Shown: piece after piece, positions 1 through 11,160 of the stretch
Position numbering within the stretch: position 1 is the stretch's first letter
How the letters are laid out: the number at the start of each line of letters is the position of its first letter
NCBI GenBank assembly: GCA_013791955.1
Contig: VMSW01000007.1
Location: forward strand, 992,001-1,056,000
Length of the DNA: 64,000 nt
Origin: Propionicimonas sp.
Lineage (GTDB): Bacteria; Actinomycetota; Actinomycetes; Propionibacteriales; Propionibacteriaceae
Direction: 5' to 3'
The notes under the pieces: model-generated
Databases searched by the model: none
What the model saw: the letters and a program-made list of their open reading frames with translations, nothing else
Told to the model about the DNA's origin: nothing
Made by a program: the position numbers and the translations under genes

Positions 1-1900
<1,900 letters not shown>

Positions 1901-1904
<4 letters not shown>

Positions 1905-1928
1905 GGCGCGGAGCCCTGGTGGCCTCAG
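1901..1928. terminator. Hairpin between convergent genes
   Basis: CTGAGGC at 1901-1907 pairs with GCCTCAG at 1922-1928 around a 14-base loop. It covers the stop codons of the HTH-MurA gene and pdxY, which converge here. There is no T-run, so it is a weak bidirectional terminator candidate. Confidence 0.4.
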
Positions 1929-2782
1929 CGAATCCGGGCCACTTCGAAGTGGTGGGTTGGCTCGACGAGCTCGTTTTGGGCCGCCACCAACGCCAGTTCG
2001 AGGGACCCGCTGTCGGTGGTGACCTTAAGTAGGGAGTAGACCGCATCGGCGGTGCGTCCCATCGCCTCGCCTGCATCGGCACCTCGCAGGAGGTGGGCTA
2101 GGAACAGTGCTGCGGTTAGATCGCCAGATCCGGTGAAGTTGCGCTCAAGACGTGGGGTCGAGACCGTCCAGGCAGCATCAGCGGTCACCGCCAGCATGAT
2201 GACCCGCTCTGGATCGGTCCCCTGCAGCACCGTTGAGGTCACCAAGACCGTCGTTGGGCCCAGTTCGCGTAGGGCATCAGCGGCCGCGAGCACCTCGGCC
2301 AGCGTCGAGGTGCTACGGCCGGTGAGGAAGTCGAGTTCAAAGTGGTTCGGCGTGACGATCTGGGCAGCCGGTACCACCTGATCACGCATGAACTCCGGGA
2401 TGCCCGGACGCACGTAGATGCCCCGGCCGATGTCACCGATAACCGGATCACAGCAGTACACCGCCGCCGGATTTCGCTCCTTCACCAGGGCGACCGCCTT
2501 CAGCACCTCAGCGCCGACGGCCTCGGCGCCCTGGTAGCCCGACAACACCGCGTCGACTCGCGGTAGTACGCCGCGCTCGTCGATGCCAGCAATCACCTCG
2601 GCGATGTCAGTGGCGGTCAAAAGTGGGCCCCGCCAGGCGCCGTAGCCGGTGTGATTGGAGAAATGCACGGTGAGCACCGGCCACACCTCCACGCCCAGCC
2701 GCATCAATGGAAAAGTGGCCGCGCTATTGCCGACGTGACCGTAGGCCACCGAAGACTGAATCGACAGGATCGTGTTGGGCAT
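1925..2782 (-). CDS. pdxY: Pyridoxal kinase
   Basis: This 285-residue ribokinase-superfamily protein phosphorylates pyridoxal (and probably related vitamers) to pyridoxal 5'-phosphate in the salvage pathway. It opens with [18 protein letters not shown], the pyridoxal-kinase N-terminal signature. YCCDPVIGD and [13 protein letters not shown] follow in the middle. The C-terminal [14 protein letters not shown] contains the GxGD catalytic aspartate. Length is normal for PdxY. I start at ATG 2782; an upstream in-frame extension of 19 residues is unlike the family. The gene stands alone and converges on the HTH-MurA gene. Confidence 0.93.
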   Translation of the reverse strand: MPNTILSIQSSVAYGHVGNSAATFPLMRLGVEVWPVLTVHFSNHTGYGAWRGPLLTATDIAEVIAGIDERGVLPRVDAVLSGYQGAEAVGAEVLKAVALVKERNPAAVYCCDPVIGDIGRGIYVRPGIPEFMRDQVVPAAQIVTPNHFELDFLTGRSTSTLAEVLAAADALRELGPTTVLVTSTVLQGTDPERVIMLAVTADAAWTVSTPRLERNFTGSGDLTAALFLAHLLRGADAGEAMGRTADAVYSLLKVTTDSGSLELALVAAQNELVEPTHHFEVARIR

Positions 2783-2985
2783 GGCCACCTCTCGTGCTGG
2801 GAACGGGTCGAGGAAGAATCGCGACCTGGACGCCGCCAAAGCCTAAGCCGTCGCCCGTGATCGCGCCCGTCCGGCCCGCGAGGCAGGATGCCCGCGAGGC
2901 GTCGCCGGGGCGACTGAGTTGACCAACGATCGAAGACGCGGTGAATTCTGCGACCAACACCGGCCCCAGCGCACCCGTCAAGCCC

Positions 2986-2991
2986 TAGAGT
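2986..2991 (+). promoter_or_regulatory. -10 box of leaderless phosphodiesterase promoter
   Basis: TAGAGT ends 7 bases before the GTG start at 2999. No Shine-Dalgarno sequence precedes the GTG. Confidence 0.5.
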
Positions 2992-2998
2992 TTCGCCT

Positions 2999-3781
2999 GT
3001 GCGTGACTCCCAACACCCCTATCTGGGCACCAACTTCGTAGCAATGGCCCATCGGGGTGGGTGGTTGAGCCTGGAAGACCGAGCCAGGGAGAACACCTGG
3101 TACGCCTTCGCCCAGGCAGTCGCTGAGGGCTACCGCCACTTGGAGACTGATGTCCACACCACCGCTGACGGCACGCTGGTCGCGTTCCACGATTCTCAGT
3201 TGGGTCGGCTAACTGACGCCAGTGGCCAGCTGAACAAGCACAACTGGGCCGAACTGGCCGACGTCCGGGTGGGTGGTAGCGACCCGATCTCGCCGCTGGA
3301 AGAGCTCCTGGCGGAGTTCTCCTCGACGTATTTCAACATCGACCTCAAAGACGACGCCGCTGTCACAGCACTCCCGGTGCTGCTGGCGAAGCTGGGCGCG
3401 GAGGACCGGGTCTGTGTGGCGTCCTTTTCGACGCTGCGCCTGCGCCGCTTTCGCGCGCTCGCTCCGAACGTGCTTACCGCGACCACCCCGGCCGAGATCG
3501 CCTGGTACGCCTTCGGCGTCGGCCTGCGACGTCGTCCGCTCGGCGCGGGCGCGGTGCTGCAGGTACCGACGCGGGTGTTTGGCGACCGAATCCCGCTGGT
3601 GCGTCCGGACGTGCTCGCGGCCGCGCACGCTGCTGGCCGCAAGGTGCACGTCTGGACAGTCGATGAGCGCGCCGAGATGGAACGCCTAATCGATCTGGGT
3701 GTGGACGGAATCATCACGAACGAAATCGGCATCTTGAAGCAGGTGCTGACCGAACGCGGTCTTTGGGAGGGGCAGGAATGA
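2999..3781 (+). CDS. Glycerophosphodiester phosphodiesterase family protein
   Basis: The 260-residue GDPD-type TIM-barrel hydrolase is predicted to split glycerophosphodiesters into sn-glycerol 3-phosphate and an alcohol. Catalytic and metal residues are visible in order: AHRGG (residues 17-21), HLETDVHTTADG with the Glu-x-Asp metal ligands, VAFHD, and FNIDLKD. The C-terminal VHVWTVDE and GVDGIITNE are also family-typical. No signal peptide is present, so it should be cytoplasmic. Its stop overlaps the ATG of the following transporter (ATGA), so the two are co-transcribed and may act on related lipid-derived substrates. The GTG start is supported by the leaderless promoter box just upstream. 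Confidence 0.88.
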   Translation: MRDSQHPYLGTNFVAMAHRGGWLSLEDRARENTWYAFAQAVAEGYRHLETDVHTTADGTLVAFHDSQLGRLTDASGQLNKHNWAELADVRVGGSDPISPLEELLAEFSSTYFNIDLKDDAAVTALPVLLAKLGAEDRVCVASFSTLRLRRFRALAPNVLTATTPAEIAWYAFGVGLRRRPLGAGAVLQVPTRVFGDRIPLVRPDVLAAAHAAGRKVHVWTVDERAEMERLIDLGVDGIITNEIGILKQVLTERGLWEGQE

Positions 3782-5115
3782 AGAGCACCAAGGAACAGCG
3801 GTCCTGGTACTGGTACGACTGGGCCAACTCGGCCTACATCACCACCACGGCCACGGTCATCATCGGCCCGTACCTGACGAGCTTGGCCAACAATGCGGCC
3901 TGCCCCGATCTGGTCGATGGCCAGGTCTGTCAGAACCCCGTGATGCTGTTGGGACTGTTCCCAGTGCTGCCAGGAGCACTGCACCCCTTCCTGGCGACGC
4001 TCAGCACCATCATTTCTGCGGTTCTGCTGCTGTTCGTCGGTGCGCTGGTCGACCGCTCGGCCCACCCCCACCGCTGGCTGGCTGGCTCGGCCTGGCTGGG
4101 CGCGACGGCTGGCAGCATGATGTTCTTCCTCGAAGGCGACAACTGGGAACTGGGCGCTTGGCTGATGATCATCGCCGCCTTCAGCTTCGGCGCCTCCACC
4201 GTGGTCTACGACTCGATCCTGGTGCGAATTTCCGGACCTGATGATCGCGATCGGGTGTCCAGCCGTGGTTGGGCTTTTGGTTACGTCGGGGGTGGTCTGC
4301 TGCTGGCGGCCAACTTCCTGCTAATGACCTTCTACGACCAACTGGGTCTGAGCTATGGCATGGCGATCCGGCTGAGCCTGCTGTCGGCCGGCCTTTGGTG
4401 GGGCCTGTTCACGATCATTCCGGTGCTGGGGCTGCGAAAGCTGCCCAAGGAGGTGCCAGTGGAGGTGTCCGGGCACAATCCCTTCAGCCAACTGGCCAAC
4501 ACCTTCGCGCAGATGAAGCACTACCCGCAGACGATGCTGTTCCTGCTCGCGTTCCTGTTCTACAACGACGGCATTCAGACGGTGATCGTCTCCTCCAGTC
4601 TGTACGCCTCGAAGGAACTCGGCATGGCCACCAGCCAGGTCATGTTGACCTTCCTGGTCACCCAATTTGTCGCCATCGCCGGCGCCCTCCTCTTCGGGCT
4701 GGCTGCGGCAAAGATCGGCGCGAAGAAGACAGTGCTGATCGGCTTGGTGATCTGGTTGGGCGTGGTCGGGGTGGGTTTCGTCCTGCCGGTCGGCGTCTTT
4801 GGTGCTCTGGTGGCGCTGGGCGCCGCAATCGGGCTGGTGATGGGCGGGACGCAGGCGCTGTCGCGCTCGATGTATAGCCAGTTGATCCCGCTGGGCCGCG
4901 AATCGGAGTACTTCAGCTTCTACCAGGCCATGGAGCGTGGCACGAGCTGGCTGGGCACCCTGACCTTCGCCCTGGTGTTCCAGTTCAGCCAGTCCTATCG
5001 GCTGGCGTTGGTGGCCCTGATCGTCTTCTTCGTCATCGGTGGAGTGCTACTGAGCAGGGTGAACATGCGTCAGGGAATCACCGACGCCGGAAATGCGTTG
5101 CCCAAAGTGCTGTGA
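3778..5115 (+). CDS. UMF1/Atg22-type major facilitator transporter
   Basis: The 445-residue protein has about 12 membrane helices. Its N-terminus RSWYWYDWANSAY is the hallmark of the UMF1 family, related to yeast vacuolar Atg22. A loop with conserved DDRDRVSSRGWAFGYVGGG follows helix 4, and GGTQALSRSMYSQLIP lies in the second half; both are typical. The substrate of bacterial UMF1 proteins is not established. The ATG overlaps the stop of the phosphodiesterase gene, so I chose 3778 rather than GTG 3763 inside that gene. Coupled translation suggests a shared pathway, perhaps export or uptake of a small phosphodiester breakdown product; this is inference. Confidence 0.9.
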   Translation: MKSTKEQRSWYWYDWANSAYITTTATVIIGPYLTSLANNAACPDLVDGQVCQNPVMLLGLFPVLPGALHPFLATLSTIISAVLLLFVGALVDRSAHPHRWLAGSAWLGATAGSMMFFLEGDNWELGAWLMIIAAFSFGASTVVYDSILVRISGPDDRDRVSSRGWAFGYVGGGLLLAANFLLMTFYDQLGLSYGMAIRLSLLSAGLWWGLFTIIPVLGLRKLPKEVPVEVSGHNPFSQLANTFAQMKHYPQTMLFLLAFLFYNDGIQTVIVSSSLYASKELGMATSQVMLTFLVTQFVAIAGALLFGLAAAKIGAKKTVLIGLVIWLGVVGVGFVLPVGVFGALVALGAAIGLVMGGTQALSRSMYSQLIPLGRESEYFSFYQAMERGTSWLGTLTFALVFQFSQSYRLALVALIVFFVIGGVLLSRVNMRQGITDAGNALPKVL

Positions 5116-5154
5116 TCTTGGGTCCGGCAGCTATTTTGGAGGCGGAGGTAAATC

Positions 5155-5490
5155 ATGGCCGATCGGGCATTGCGGGGTTCAGGGTTGGGTTCGAAGAGTT
5201 TGGCCGAGCCATCGGCTGTTGAGTTGGCCCCACGCCAGGAGGTCGGTTTCGACTGTGCGAAGGGCCATCACTTCGACGTCGTCTTCGCTATCGAGGCTGA
5301 GCTACCCACCGAGTGGGAGTGCACCCGCTGTGGCGAAATGGCTCGCCGCTCCGACGGCGTCCAGCCTGAAGTCAAAGAGACCAAGCCGGTACGTACCCAC
5401 TGGGACATGCTGCGCGAACGCCGCTCGATCCCGGAGCTGGAAGACCTGCTGGCCGAGCGCCTCGACGAAATCCGTGGCCAGAGCCGCTGA
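5155..5490 (+). CDS. rbpA: RNA polymerase-binding protein RbpA
   Basis: RbpA is an actinobacteria-specific general transcription factor that binds the sigma-A/RNA polymerase holoenzyme and stabilises open complexes. The 111-residue sequence begins MADRALRGSGLGSKSL, the standard flexible N-terminal tail and core start. The RbpA core domain contains FDCAKGHHF and WECTRCGE, a likely Cys/His zinc site. The C-terminal sigma-interacting helix follows (PELEDLLAERLDEIRG). A strong Shine-Dalgarno sequence (GGAGGT, 5 bases before ATG) and a TATTTT box at 5132-5137 precede it. It converges on fxsA with one base between stop codons. Confidence 0.96.
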   Translation: MADRALRGSGLGSKSLAEPSAVELAPRQEVGFDCAKGHHFDVVFAIEAELPTEWECTRCGEMARRSDGVQPEVKETKPVRTHWDMLRERRSIPELEDLLAERLDEIRGQSR

Positions 5491-5491
5491 C

Positions 5492-6019
5492 CTACTCGAT
5501 CTCTCCTGAGATCACGTCGCGATCGGCTTGGGTCGGCGATTTGGGCGCTTGATCTTCAACTACCTCCCCGGGTACGACCCCAGGGGCGTTCTTTGGTAGC
5601 GCCGAACCCAGATTCAGCCCGGCCCGAGACATCTGCCGCGCGACCACCCAGCCCAAGGCCTTACGGGCCAGCGGACGGGTGAACGGCAACAGGAAGACCA
5701 GCCCGATGATGTCGGTGAAAAAGCCCGGCAGGATCAGCATGATGCCGCCGGCCAACACCAAAGCGGCATCGGCCAGATGGCCGGTCGGGGTCCGTCCAGC
5801 CTCATAGGCCTTGACGAGCGCGCTCCACGACTTTCGGCCCTCGCGCCGCAGCAGCCAAGCCCCCAGGAAGGCCTCAGCGACCAGAATCAGCAAAGTCCAA
5901 CCGAGTCCGATCCAGCCACCCACCAGGGTCAGTAGCCAAACCTCGGCGACTGAGATCAGGATGAACGAGATCACCAGCGCAGGCAGCAGCAGCCGGTAAG
6001 CGCCTTGGGGATTCTTCAC
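5492..6019 (-). CDS. fxsA: FxsA family membrane protein
   Basis: The 175-residue inner-membrane protein has hydrophobic segments at about residues 9-50 and 85-115. It carries the FxsA pattern: a central loop GAWLLRREGRKSW and the later LAGGIMLILPGFFTDIIGLVFLLP. In E. coli, FxsA suppresses phage T7 exclusion by F plasmid; its normal role is unknown. The C-terminal 55 residues are hydrophilic and probably cytoplasmic. The ATG overlaps the stop of the mannosyltransferase gene upstream, making it the last gene of an lnt-ppm-fxsA envelope operon. Confidence 0.88.
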   Translation of the reverse strand: MKNPQGAYRLLLPALVISFILISVAEVWLLTLVGGWIGLGWTLLILVAEAFLGAWLLRREGRKSWSALVKAYEAGRTPTGHLADAALVLAGGIMLILPGFFTDIIGLVFLLPFTRPLARKALGWVVARQMSRAGLNLGSALPKNAPGVVPGEVVEDQAPKSPTQADRDVISGEIE

Positions 6020-6813
6020 CTGGTGGTGTCCTTACTGTCTTGAGTGACTGCTGGCCTGGTGCCAGCGAAGACCGTGCGGATCTGCGACAAGCGGTGCTTG
6101 ATCCCCCACCGGGTGGTGAGCAACATGGCCTCGGCCACGATAGCCCCACTCATCTTCGAGTCACCCAATTCGCGCTCAACGAAAGTGATGGGCACCTCGG
6201 CAACGGTGAAGCCGCCGCGTACCGCGCGCCAGATCAGATCCACCTGGAAGCCGTAGCCGGCCGCCTCGACGGCGTCCAGATCCATCCCGCGAAGGGTTGT
6301 CGCACGCCACGCCGCGAGGCCGCCAGTGGCGTCCTTGACCGGCAACCCGAGCCACATTCTGGTCCAGAGGTTGCCGCCGCGGCTGAGCAGTTCGCGGTGC
6401 AGTGGCCAGCCCTCGGTGGCGCCACCGGGCACATAACGCGAGCCCTTCACCACATCAGCGGTCTGCAGTCGTTCCAGAATGGCTGGCAGGTATTCGGGCT
6501 GATGAGAGCCGTCAGCATCGTGCTCAATCAGGACGTCGTAGCCAGCGTCCAGTCCCCACCGAAAGCCAGCGATGTAGGCAGCTCCCAAGCCTTCTTTGCC
6601 GGCCCGATGCAGGACGTGGACATGATCATCTGCGGCGGCCAGCTCATCAGCGTGCTGCCCGGTGCCGTCTGGGGAATTGTCGTCGGCGATGAGGATGTGC
6701 GCGCTCGGCACCGCTTTTCGGATCCTGGTGGTGATCGGCCCAACGTTTTCGCATTCGTTGTAGGTGGGGATCACTACCAACACCCGCTCAAGCGAGGCGG
6801 CCGGGTCAGCCAT
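6016..6813 (-). CDS. ppm1: Polyprenol monophosphomannose synthase
   Basis: This is a GT2-family glycosyltransferase of 265 residues that should transfer mannose from GDP-mannose to polyprenyl phosphate, supplying mannosyl donors for protein and lipoglycan mannosylation. It shows VVIPTYNECENVG at the N-terminus, ADDNSPDGTG, and the metal-binding DADGSH within HDADGSHQPEY. There are no C-terminal membrane helices, so it is the soluble catalytic domain type. In mycobacteria the same enzyme is fused to or paired with Lnt. Here the two genes are separate but overlap by 8 bases, lnt first. Dolichol-phosphate glucose synthases are similar, but the lnt neighbour favours mannose. Confidence 0.9.
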   Translation of the reverse strand: MADPAASLERVLVVIPTYNECENVGPITTRIRKAVPSAHILIADDNSPDGTGQHADELAAADDHVHVLHRAGKEGLGAAYIAGFRWGLDAGYDVLIEHDADGSHQPEYLPAILERLQTADVVKGSRYVPGGATEGWPLHRELLSRGGNLWTRMWLGLPVKDATGGLAAWRATTLRGMDLDAVEAAGYGFQVDLIWRAVRGGFTVAEVPITFVERELGDSKMSGAIVAEAMLLTTRWGIKHRLSQIRTVFAGTRPAVTQDSKDTTR

Positions 6814-8362
6814 GCTGTACTCCTGATTCGGTTTTGGACTTAGTCATTCTGCCCCAAAAAGCGCTGAGGCCGAATCCGAGAAGTCCGAAGGTGATGATGA
6901 CCAACTCGATCGTCCTGGCCCCGACGGCCGCAATCGTCACGTTGTTGCGCATTGGGAGCTGGACTACGCCGGAGGCGGCGTGGTGGTCGGTGGTTTGGAA
7001 GGCGACTGAGCCGTCGGGGCGGATCAATCCCGATACCCCGCTGGTGGTCACCACGAGGATTTCCCGGCGCAATTCCATCGCCCGGACCCGGGTCATCGCA
7101 AACTGCTGATCGATCTGCCCGGTGCCTTGGTACATGGCGTTCGAGGACTGCACCACCAACACCTGCCCGCCGTGGGTCACCGTATCGGCGATGACGTCGT
7201 CAAAGGCCAGGTCGTAGCAGACGATCACTCCAAGATCGAGGCTGCGATCGCCGGCGATGGTGGTGGGCAGCACTCCAGGGGCAGTGCCAGCCACGGACTG
7301 GGGCCCGACATAGGCCAGCTCTGGGACCAACGGCAGCAGCAGTTCGCGGAACGGCACCCATTCACCGAAGGGGACGATGCCGCGTTTGAGGTAGCGCAAG
7401 GTCGCGCCCTCGGCGGGGGTCCACCACAGTGAAGCCGTTTGTCGCTGGTCGTAGCCGGGGCCGTCCAGGATGGCGCCCACCAGAATCGGCACTTGGGCGC
7501 GGGCGGAGGCGGCTCGCACCATTCGTCCGGTTTCGGCGTCGACCAGCGGGTCCATATCGGTGGAGTTCTCCGGCCAGACGATGAAATCGGCTCGGCTCAC
7601 CTCGCCGGCTTCGATGCGTCCGACCAGCCGGGTGGTTTCGGCCAGTTGATTTGCGGTGATCGTCCGTGCCGGGCCGAGGCCGTACACCCCGCCACCGGGG
7701 GCACCGCCTTGCACCCAGCCGGCGCTGACTTCGCCGGTACCCTGGCCAGGTGTCACCAGCAGACCGGTGGCGCTGAGGCCGAGCACCGCCGCCATCCCGC
7801 CAGCCAGCGCGCCAGCTCGTCGACGGGTGGGCTGTTGGATCAGCCACGCCAGGCCCTGGCCAATCAGGGCGGTGAGGAAGCTAGCTCCGGCCACACCGAA
7901 GACTGGGAGCCCCCAAGACAGCGGCGAATCAACCATGGCGTAGCCAAGCCGTAGCCACCCAAACCCGTCGAAGGGGAAATGGGAAAAGGAGTACTCGGTG
8001 ATCGACCAAGCCGCGGCCCCCAGCAGCGGCCACCAGCTCGAGCCGAGAGCGAGCCGCAATAGGGCGGCCAACAGGCCGTAGAACAGCGCCTCGAACATCA
8101 CCAGCCCCACCATCGCTTGGACGTAGATGATCTGCATCCAGCCAACGCCGACCAGCAACAATCCCAGTCCGTAGGCATAGCCAATTCCGACCGCCCCAAG
8201 GGCCCGGTTCGCTGCGGCGACCGCCAACGTGAGACCGGCAACGCCAAGAATCGCCAGCGGCCACCAGCCGTAGGGTGCGAAACCGAGCGCGGTGAGCAGG
8301 CCGAGGGCAAAGGCGGCGATCAAGCGGAGGCTCCAATGCCAGCCCGACAGCCACGAAATCAC
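6806..8362 (-). CDS. lnt: Apolipoprotein N-acyltransferase
   Basis: Lnt adds the third acyl chain to the N-terminal cysteine of lipoproteins at the outer face of the membrane. The 518-residue protein has about six N-terminal helices (residues 10-210), a nitrilase-like extracytoplasmic domain and one C-terminal helix. The Glu-Lys-Cys triad is visible: WPENSTD (Glu), YLKRGIVPFGEW (Lys) and GVIVCYDLAFDD (Cys). The residue after Cys-Tyr is Asp where many homologues have Glu. The start is GTG 8362, placed by a TAGGCT box exactly 6 bases upstream and no Shine-Dalgarno. It heads the lnt-ppm-fxsA operon. Confidence 0.93.
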   Translation of the reverse strand: MISWLSGWHWSLRLIAAFALGLLTALGFAPYGWWPLAILGVAGLTLAVAAANRALGAVGIGYAYGLGLLLVGVGWMQIIYVQAMVGLVMFEALFYGLLAALLRLALGSSWWPLLGAAAWSITEYSFSHFPFDGFGWLRLGYAMVDSPLSWGLPVFGVAGASFLTALIGQGLAWLIQQPTRRRAGALAGGMAAVLGLSATGLLVTPGQGTGEVSAGWVQGGAPGGGVYGLGPARTITANQLAETTRLVGRIEAGEVSRADFIVWPENSTDMDPLVDAETGRMVRAASARAQVPILVGAILDGPGYDQRQTASLWWTPAEGATLRYLKRGIVPFGEWVPFRELLLPLVPELAYVGPQSVAGTAPGVLPTTIAGDRSLDLGVIVCYDLAFDDVIADTVTHGGQVLVVQSSNAMYQGTGQIDQQFAMTRVRAMELRREILVVTTSGVSGLIRPDGSVAFQTTDHHAASGVVQLPMRNNVTIAAVGARTIELVIITFGLLGFGLSAFWGRMTKSKTESGVQHG

Positions 8363-8368
8363 CGGCCC

Positions 8369-8374
8369 AGCCTA
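8369..8374 (-). promoter_or_regulatory. -10 box of leaderless lnt promoter
   Basis: TAGGCT on the minus strand lies 6 bases before the GTG start of lnt at 8362. This predicts a leaderless mRNA and supports the GTG. Confidence 0.55.
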
Positions 8375-8427
8375 GCCGGGTCGCCAACAGCAGCCGCATC
8401 GTCACCTCTGCATGGCAGCATGGGGAA

Positions 8428-9342
8428 ATGAGCGAGCCGAGAATGCTGCTGTTCGACACCGCTTCGGTGTACTTCCGAGCCTTCTTCGGGCTGCCCAGTT
8501 CGCTGCGTTCGCCAGACGGTCGCCAGGTCAACGCAGTGCGGGGGCTGCTGGACTATTTGGCTCGATTCATCACCGACTACTCCCCCACGCAGGTGGCTTA
8601 CTGTTGGGACAACTCGTGGCGCCCGGCGTGGCGGGTGGCCCTGGTGCCGTCCTACAAGGCGCAGCGCGTCGCCTACGGCGACGTCGAAGTGGTGCCAGCG
8701 GAGCTGACTGCGCAGGTGCCGCTGATTCGTGACGTGCTCGATGCGCTGGGAATCCCGGTGATCGGCGCGGACGGCTACGAGGCCGACGACGTGATCGCCA
8801 CCATGGCCAAGGCCAGTTCCGTGCCAACCGAGGTGGTCACCGGTGATCGCGATCTGTTCCAAGTGGTTGACGATGCCGCGGCGGTTCGGGTGCTCTACCT
8901 GGGTCGTGGCGCAGGTCGGCATGATCGGGTGGACGGGGCTTGGCTGCGTGAGCGCTACGGAGTATCCCCAGATCAATATGTCGATTTTGCCGTCCTGCGC
9001 GGCGACCCGTCCGATGGGCTTCCTGGCGTGGCGGGCATCGGTGAGAAGACGGCGGCTGGACTCCTGGCCAGCCATCACGACCTGGAGCAGATCCTGGCCG
9101 CAGCCCAGCAGGGTCTCCTGGCCCCACGGGTGACCGCAGCCCTGGCGGCGTCGGTGGACTACCTGGGTGCGGCGCGTGAGGTGGTCAGCGCTGCGGTGGA
9201 CGTACCCGTGCCCGCGTTCAAGCTGGAGTTGTCGCGCTCCCCTGCCGATCCGGCCCGGTTCGAGCGGCTCAGTGCAGAGCTGGGTCTGGGCGGAAGCGCT
9301 GCGCGTTTGATCGCGGCGCTAGCTCAAGCCCGCAGCACGTAG
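8428..9342 (+). CDS. Stand-alone 5'-3' exonuclease (PIN and H3TH domains)
   Basis: The 304-residue protein corresponds to the 5' nuclease domain of DNA polymerase I as a separate enzyme, predicted to remove flaps or RNA primers. The PIN domain begins LLFDTASVYFRAFFG (first metal Asp) and includes DGYEADDVIATMA and VVTGDRDLFQVV with further acidic ligands. The helix-hairpin-helix (H3TH) segment follows: VLRGDPSDGLPGVAGIGEKTAAGLL. No polymerase domain is attached. Many actinobacteria carry such a paralogue besides PolA. Its 3' end overlaps the convergent metW gene by 19 bases. Confidence 0.9.
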   Translation: MSEPRMLLFDTASVYFRAFFGLPSSLRSPDGRQVNAVRGLLDYLARFITDYSPTQVAYCWDNSWRPAWRVALVPSYKAQRVAYGDVEVVPAELTAQVPLIRDVLDALGIPVIGADGYEADDVIATMAKASSVPTEVVTGDRDLFQVVDDAAAVRVLYLGRGAGRHDRVDGAWLRERYGVSPDQYVDFAVLRGDPSDGLPGVAGIGEKTAAGLLASHHDLEQILAAAQQGLLAPRVTAALAASVDYLGAAREVVSAAVDVPVPAFKLELSRSPADPARFERLSAELGLGGSAARLIAALAQARST

Positions 9343-9917
9343 ACCGCGGCCGCACCGAAAAGGTTGGGCCAGGCCTGGCCGGTGGGCGACGGCAGCCCGG
9401 TGGGTGCCAGCACGATCCGCTGCTCGATTCTGAGGTCAACCGAAGCAAACAGGTCCTCAAGATCCACCAAGGTGGTGAATCGGAGGTTGGGGGTGTCGTA
9501 CCAACGGTGCGGGAGATCCCGTGACATCGGCATCCGCCCGCGCATTAGCCGCAGCCGGTTACGCAGCAGGCCGAAGTTGGGCACCGAGACGATCAGTTGG
9601 TCACCGATGCGAGCCATCTGTTGAAGCACCTCGCGGGGCCGCTTCAGGGTCTGGATAGTGCGAGAAAGCACCACCACGTCGTAGGAATCCTCGGCGAAGT
9701 GATCAAGCTCGGTGTCCAGGTCGAGTTCGACTACCGGCACGCCAAGCGAAATCGCCGCCAGCACCGCGTCCGGATCGATTTCCACCCCAGCACCGCGACA
9801 GGTCTTGTTGGCAATCAGGTGGGCCAGCAACACTCCGCTGCCGCAACCAAGGTCGAGCACCCGGGAGCCGTCCGGAATCAGTCCGGCGAGCAGGGTGAGA
9901 TCAGGACGTAGGGTCAT
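9324..9917 (-). CDS. metW: Methionine biosynthesis protein MetW
   Basis: MetW is a Rossmann-fold SAM-dependent-methyltransferase-like protein of 197 residues that partners MetX; its exact biochemical role is not firmly established. The SAM-binding motif VLDLGCGSGVLLAHL is at residues 20-34. VVVLSRTIQTLKRPREVL and IVSVPNFGLLRNRLRL, both MetW-specific, follow. The ATG overlaps the metX stop codon by 4 bases, so the two are translationally coupled, as in many Proteobacteria and Actinobacteria. Assignment is strong because of both sequence and context. Confidence 0.92.
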   Translation of the reverse strand: MTLRPDLTLLAGLIPDGSRVLDLGCGSGVLLAHLIANKTCRGAGVEIDPDAVLAAISLGVPVVELDLDTELDHFAEDSYDVVVLSRTIQTLKRPREVLQQMARIGDQLIVSVPNFGLLRNRLRLMRGRMPMSRDLPHRWYDTPNLRFTTLVDLEDLFASVDLRIEQRIVLAPTGLPSPTGQAWPNLFGAAAVYVLRA

Positions 9918-11065
9918 TGAGACACCTCCACTAGGGCGCGATCCAGGAAGGCCCGCAGCGTTGCGTGGTAGGACGGAACCTCAAGCAGGAACGAATCGTG
10001 GCCCCACGGCGACTGAATCTCGCGGAAAGTCACCGGCTGCTCGGCCAACTCCAGCCTCCGCACGATTCGGCGGGAGTGTTCGGTGCCGAAGCGCCAATCG
10101 GTATCGAACGACATCACCAACCACTTCACCGGCTGCTCGGTGACCTTAGCGGTGGAGGCCGAGGCGGAAAATGGGTCGAAGTAGTCCATCACCCGTGACA
10201 GGTACAGATAGCTCAGGGCGTCGAAGCGGCCCAGGAAGACCTGTCCCTGGTGATCAAGGTAGCTCTCGACGGCGAAGTCGATCCCGAAGCCCGGCTCCCG
10301 ACTGTCTGGGTGGGGTTCGCGGCCGAATTTCTCAGTGAGCGCATCCTCGGACAAGTAGGTGATGTGCGCCATCATCCGAGCAATCGCCAGTCCGACGTCC
10401 GGATTGGTCTCCTGGCTGACGTAGTCGCCGCCGAGGAAGTTCGGATCAGTCATGATCGCCCGCCGCGCAACTGCGGAGAAGGCGATGTTTTGCGCCGTAA
10501 GCCGACTAGAGGCGGCCACCACTACCCCGTTGGCGACTTCTTCGGGATAGCTCAGTCCCCATTGCAGCGCCTGCATGCCACCAAGTGAGCCACCCAGGGC
10601 AGCCAACAGTCGACTGATGCCCAAATGGCGAAGCAGCGCGCGGTGGACTTCCACCAAGTCGGCCACAGTCAGTTGCGGAAACCCCAAACCGAAGGGCGAG
10701 CCAGTGGCCGGATTGATCGAGGACGGTCCGGTGGTGCCCTGACAGCCGCCGAGCAGGTTGGCGCAGATGACAAAGAAACGGTCGGTGTCCAGCGGTTTGC
10801 CCGGACCGATCAGGTTGTCCCACCATCCCGGACGGGCGGCGCCAGCGTGATAGCCGGCTGCATGGGCGTCCCCGGTGAGCGCATGCAAGATGAAGACGGC
10901 GTTGTCGCGGCGATCATTGAGGTTGCCGTAGGTCTCAAAGGCCACCTCGACCGGGCCCAGCTTCTCGCCATTGGCGAGGACCAGCGGTTCGGCCTCAGTG
11001 AAGAGGCAGGCCATCTGGAGTTCTACCTGCCCGACCGATCCTGGCTCTGGCACGTTCACACCCAT
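9914..11065 (-). CDS. metX: Homoserine O-acetyltransferase
   Basis: MetX activates L-homoserine with acetyl-CoA for methionine synthesis. The 383-residue alpha/beta hydrolase has the nucleophile elbow GGSLGGMQALQW (Ser). The catalytic Asp lies in SFDTDWRF and the His in GHDSFLLE. Family signatures ILHALTGDAHAAG and LGGCQGTTGPSSINP are present. Some MetX-type enzymes use succinyl-CoA, which I cannot exclude by eye. A strong Shine-Dalgarno sequence (AGGAGG) precedes the ATG. metX and metW form a two-gene operon on the minus strand. Confidence 0.93.
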   Translation of the reverse strand: MGVNVPEPGSVGQVELQMACLFTEAEPLVLANGEKLGPVEVAFETYGNLNDRRDNAVFILHALTGDAHAAGYHAGAARPGWWDNLIGPGKPLDTDRFFVICANLLGGCQGTTGPSSINPATGSPFGLGFPQLTVADLVEVHRALLRHLGISRLLAALGGSLGGMQALQWGLSYPEEVANGVVVAASSRLTAQNIAFSAVARRAIMTDPNFLGGDYVSQETNPDVGLAIARMMAHITYLSEDALTEKFGREPHPDSREPGFGIDFAVESYLDHQGQVFLGRFDALSYLYLSRVMDYFDPFSASASTAKVTEQPVKWLVMSFDTDWRFGTEHSRRIVRRLELAEQPVTFREIQSPWGHDSFLLEVPSYHATLRAFLDRALVEVSQ

Positions 11066-11160
11066 TTGACGACCTCCTGAATACCGGGCCTCAGCATAGC
11101 CGGGCCAAGCTGTGGCTACGGTCGTGGGAGAATGTGGTCGTTTGTGGAAAGGACGATGCG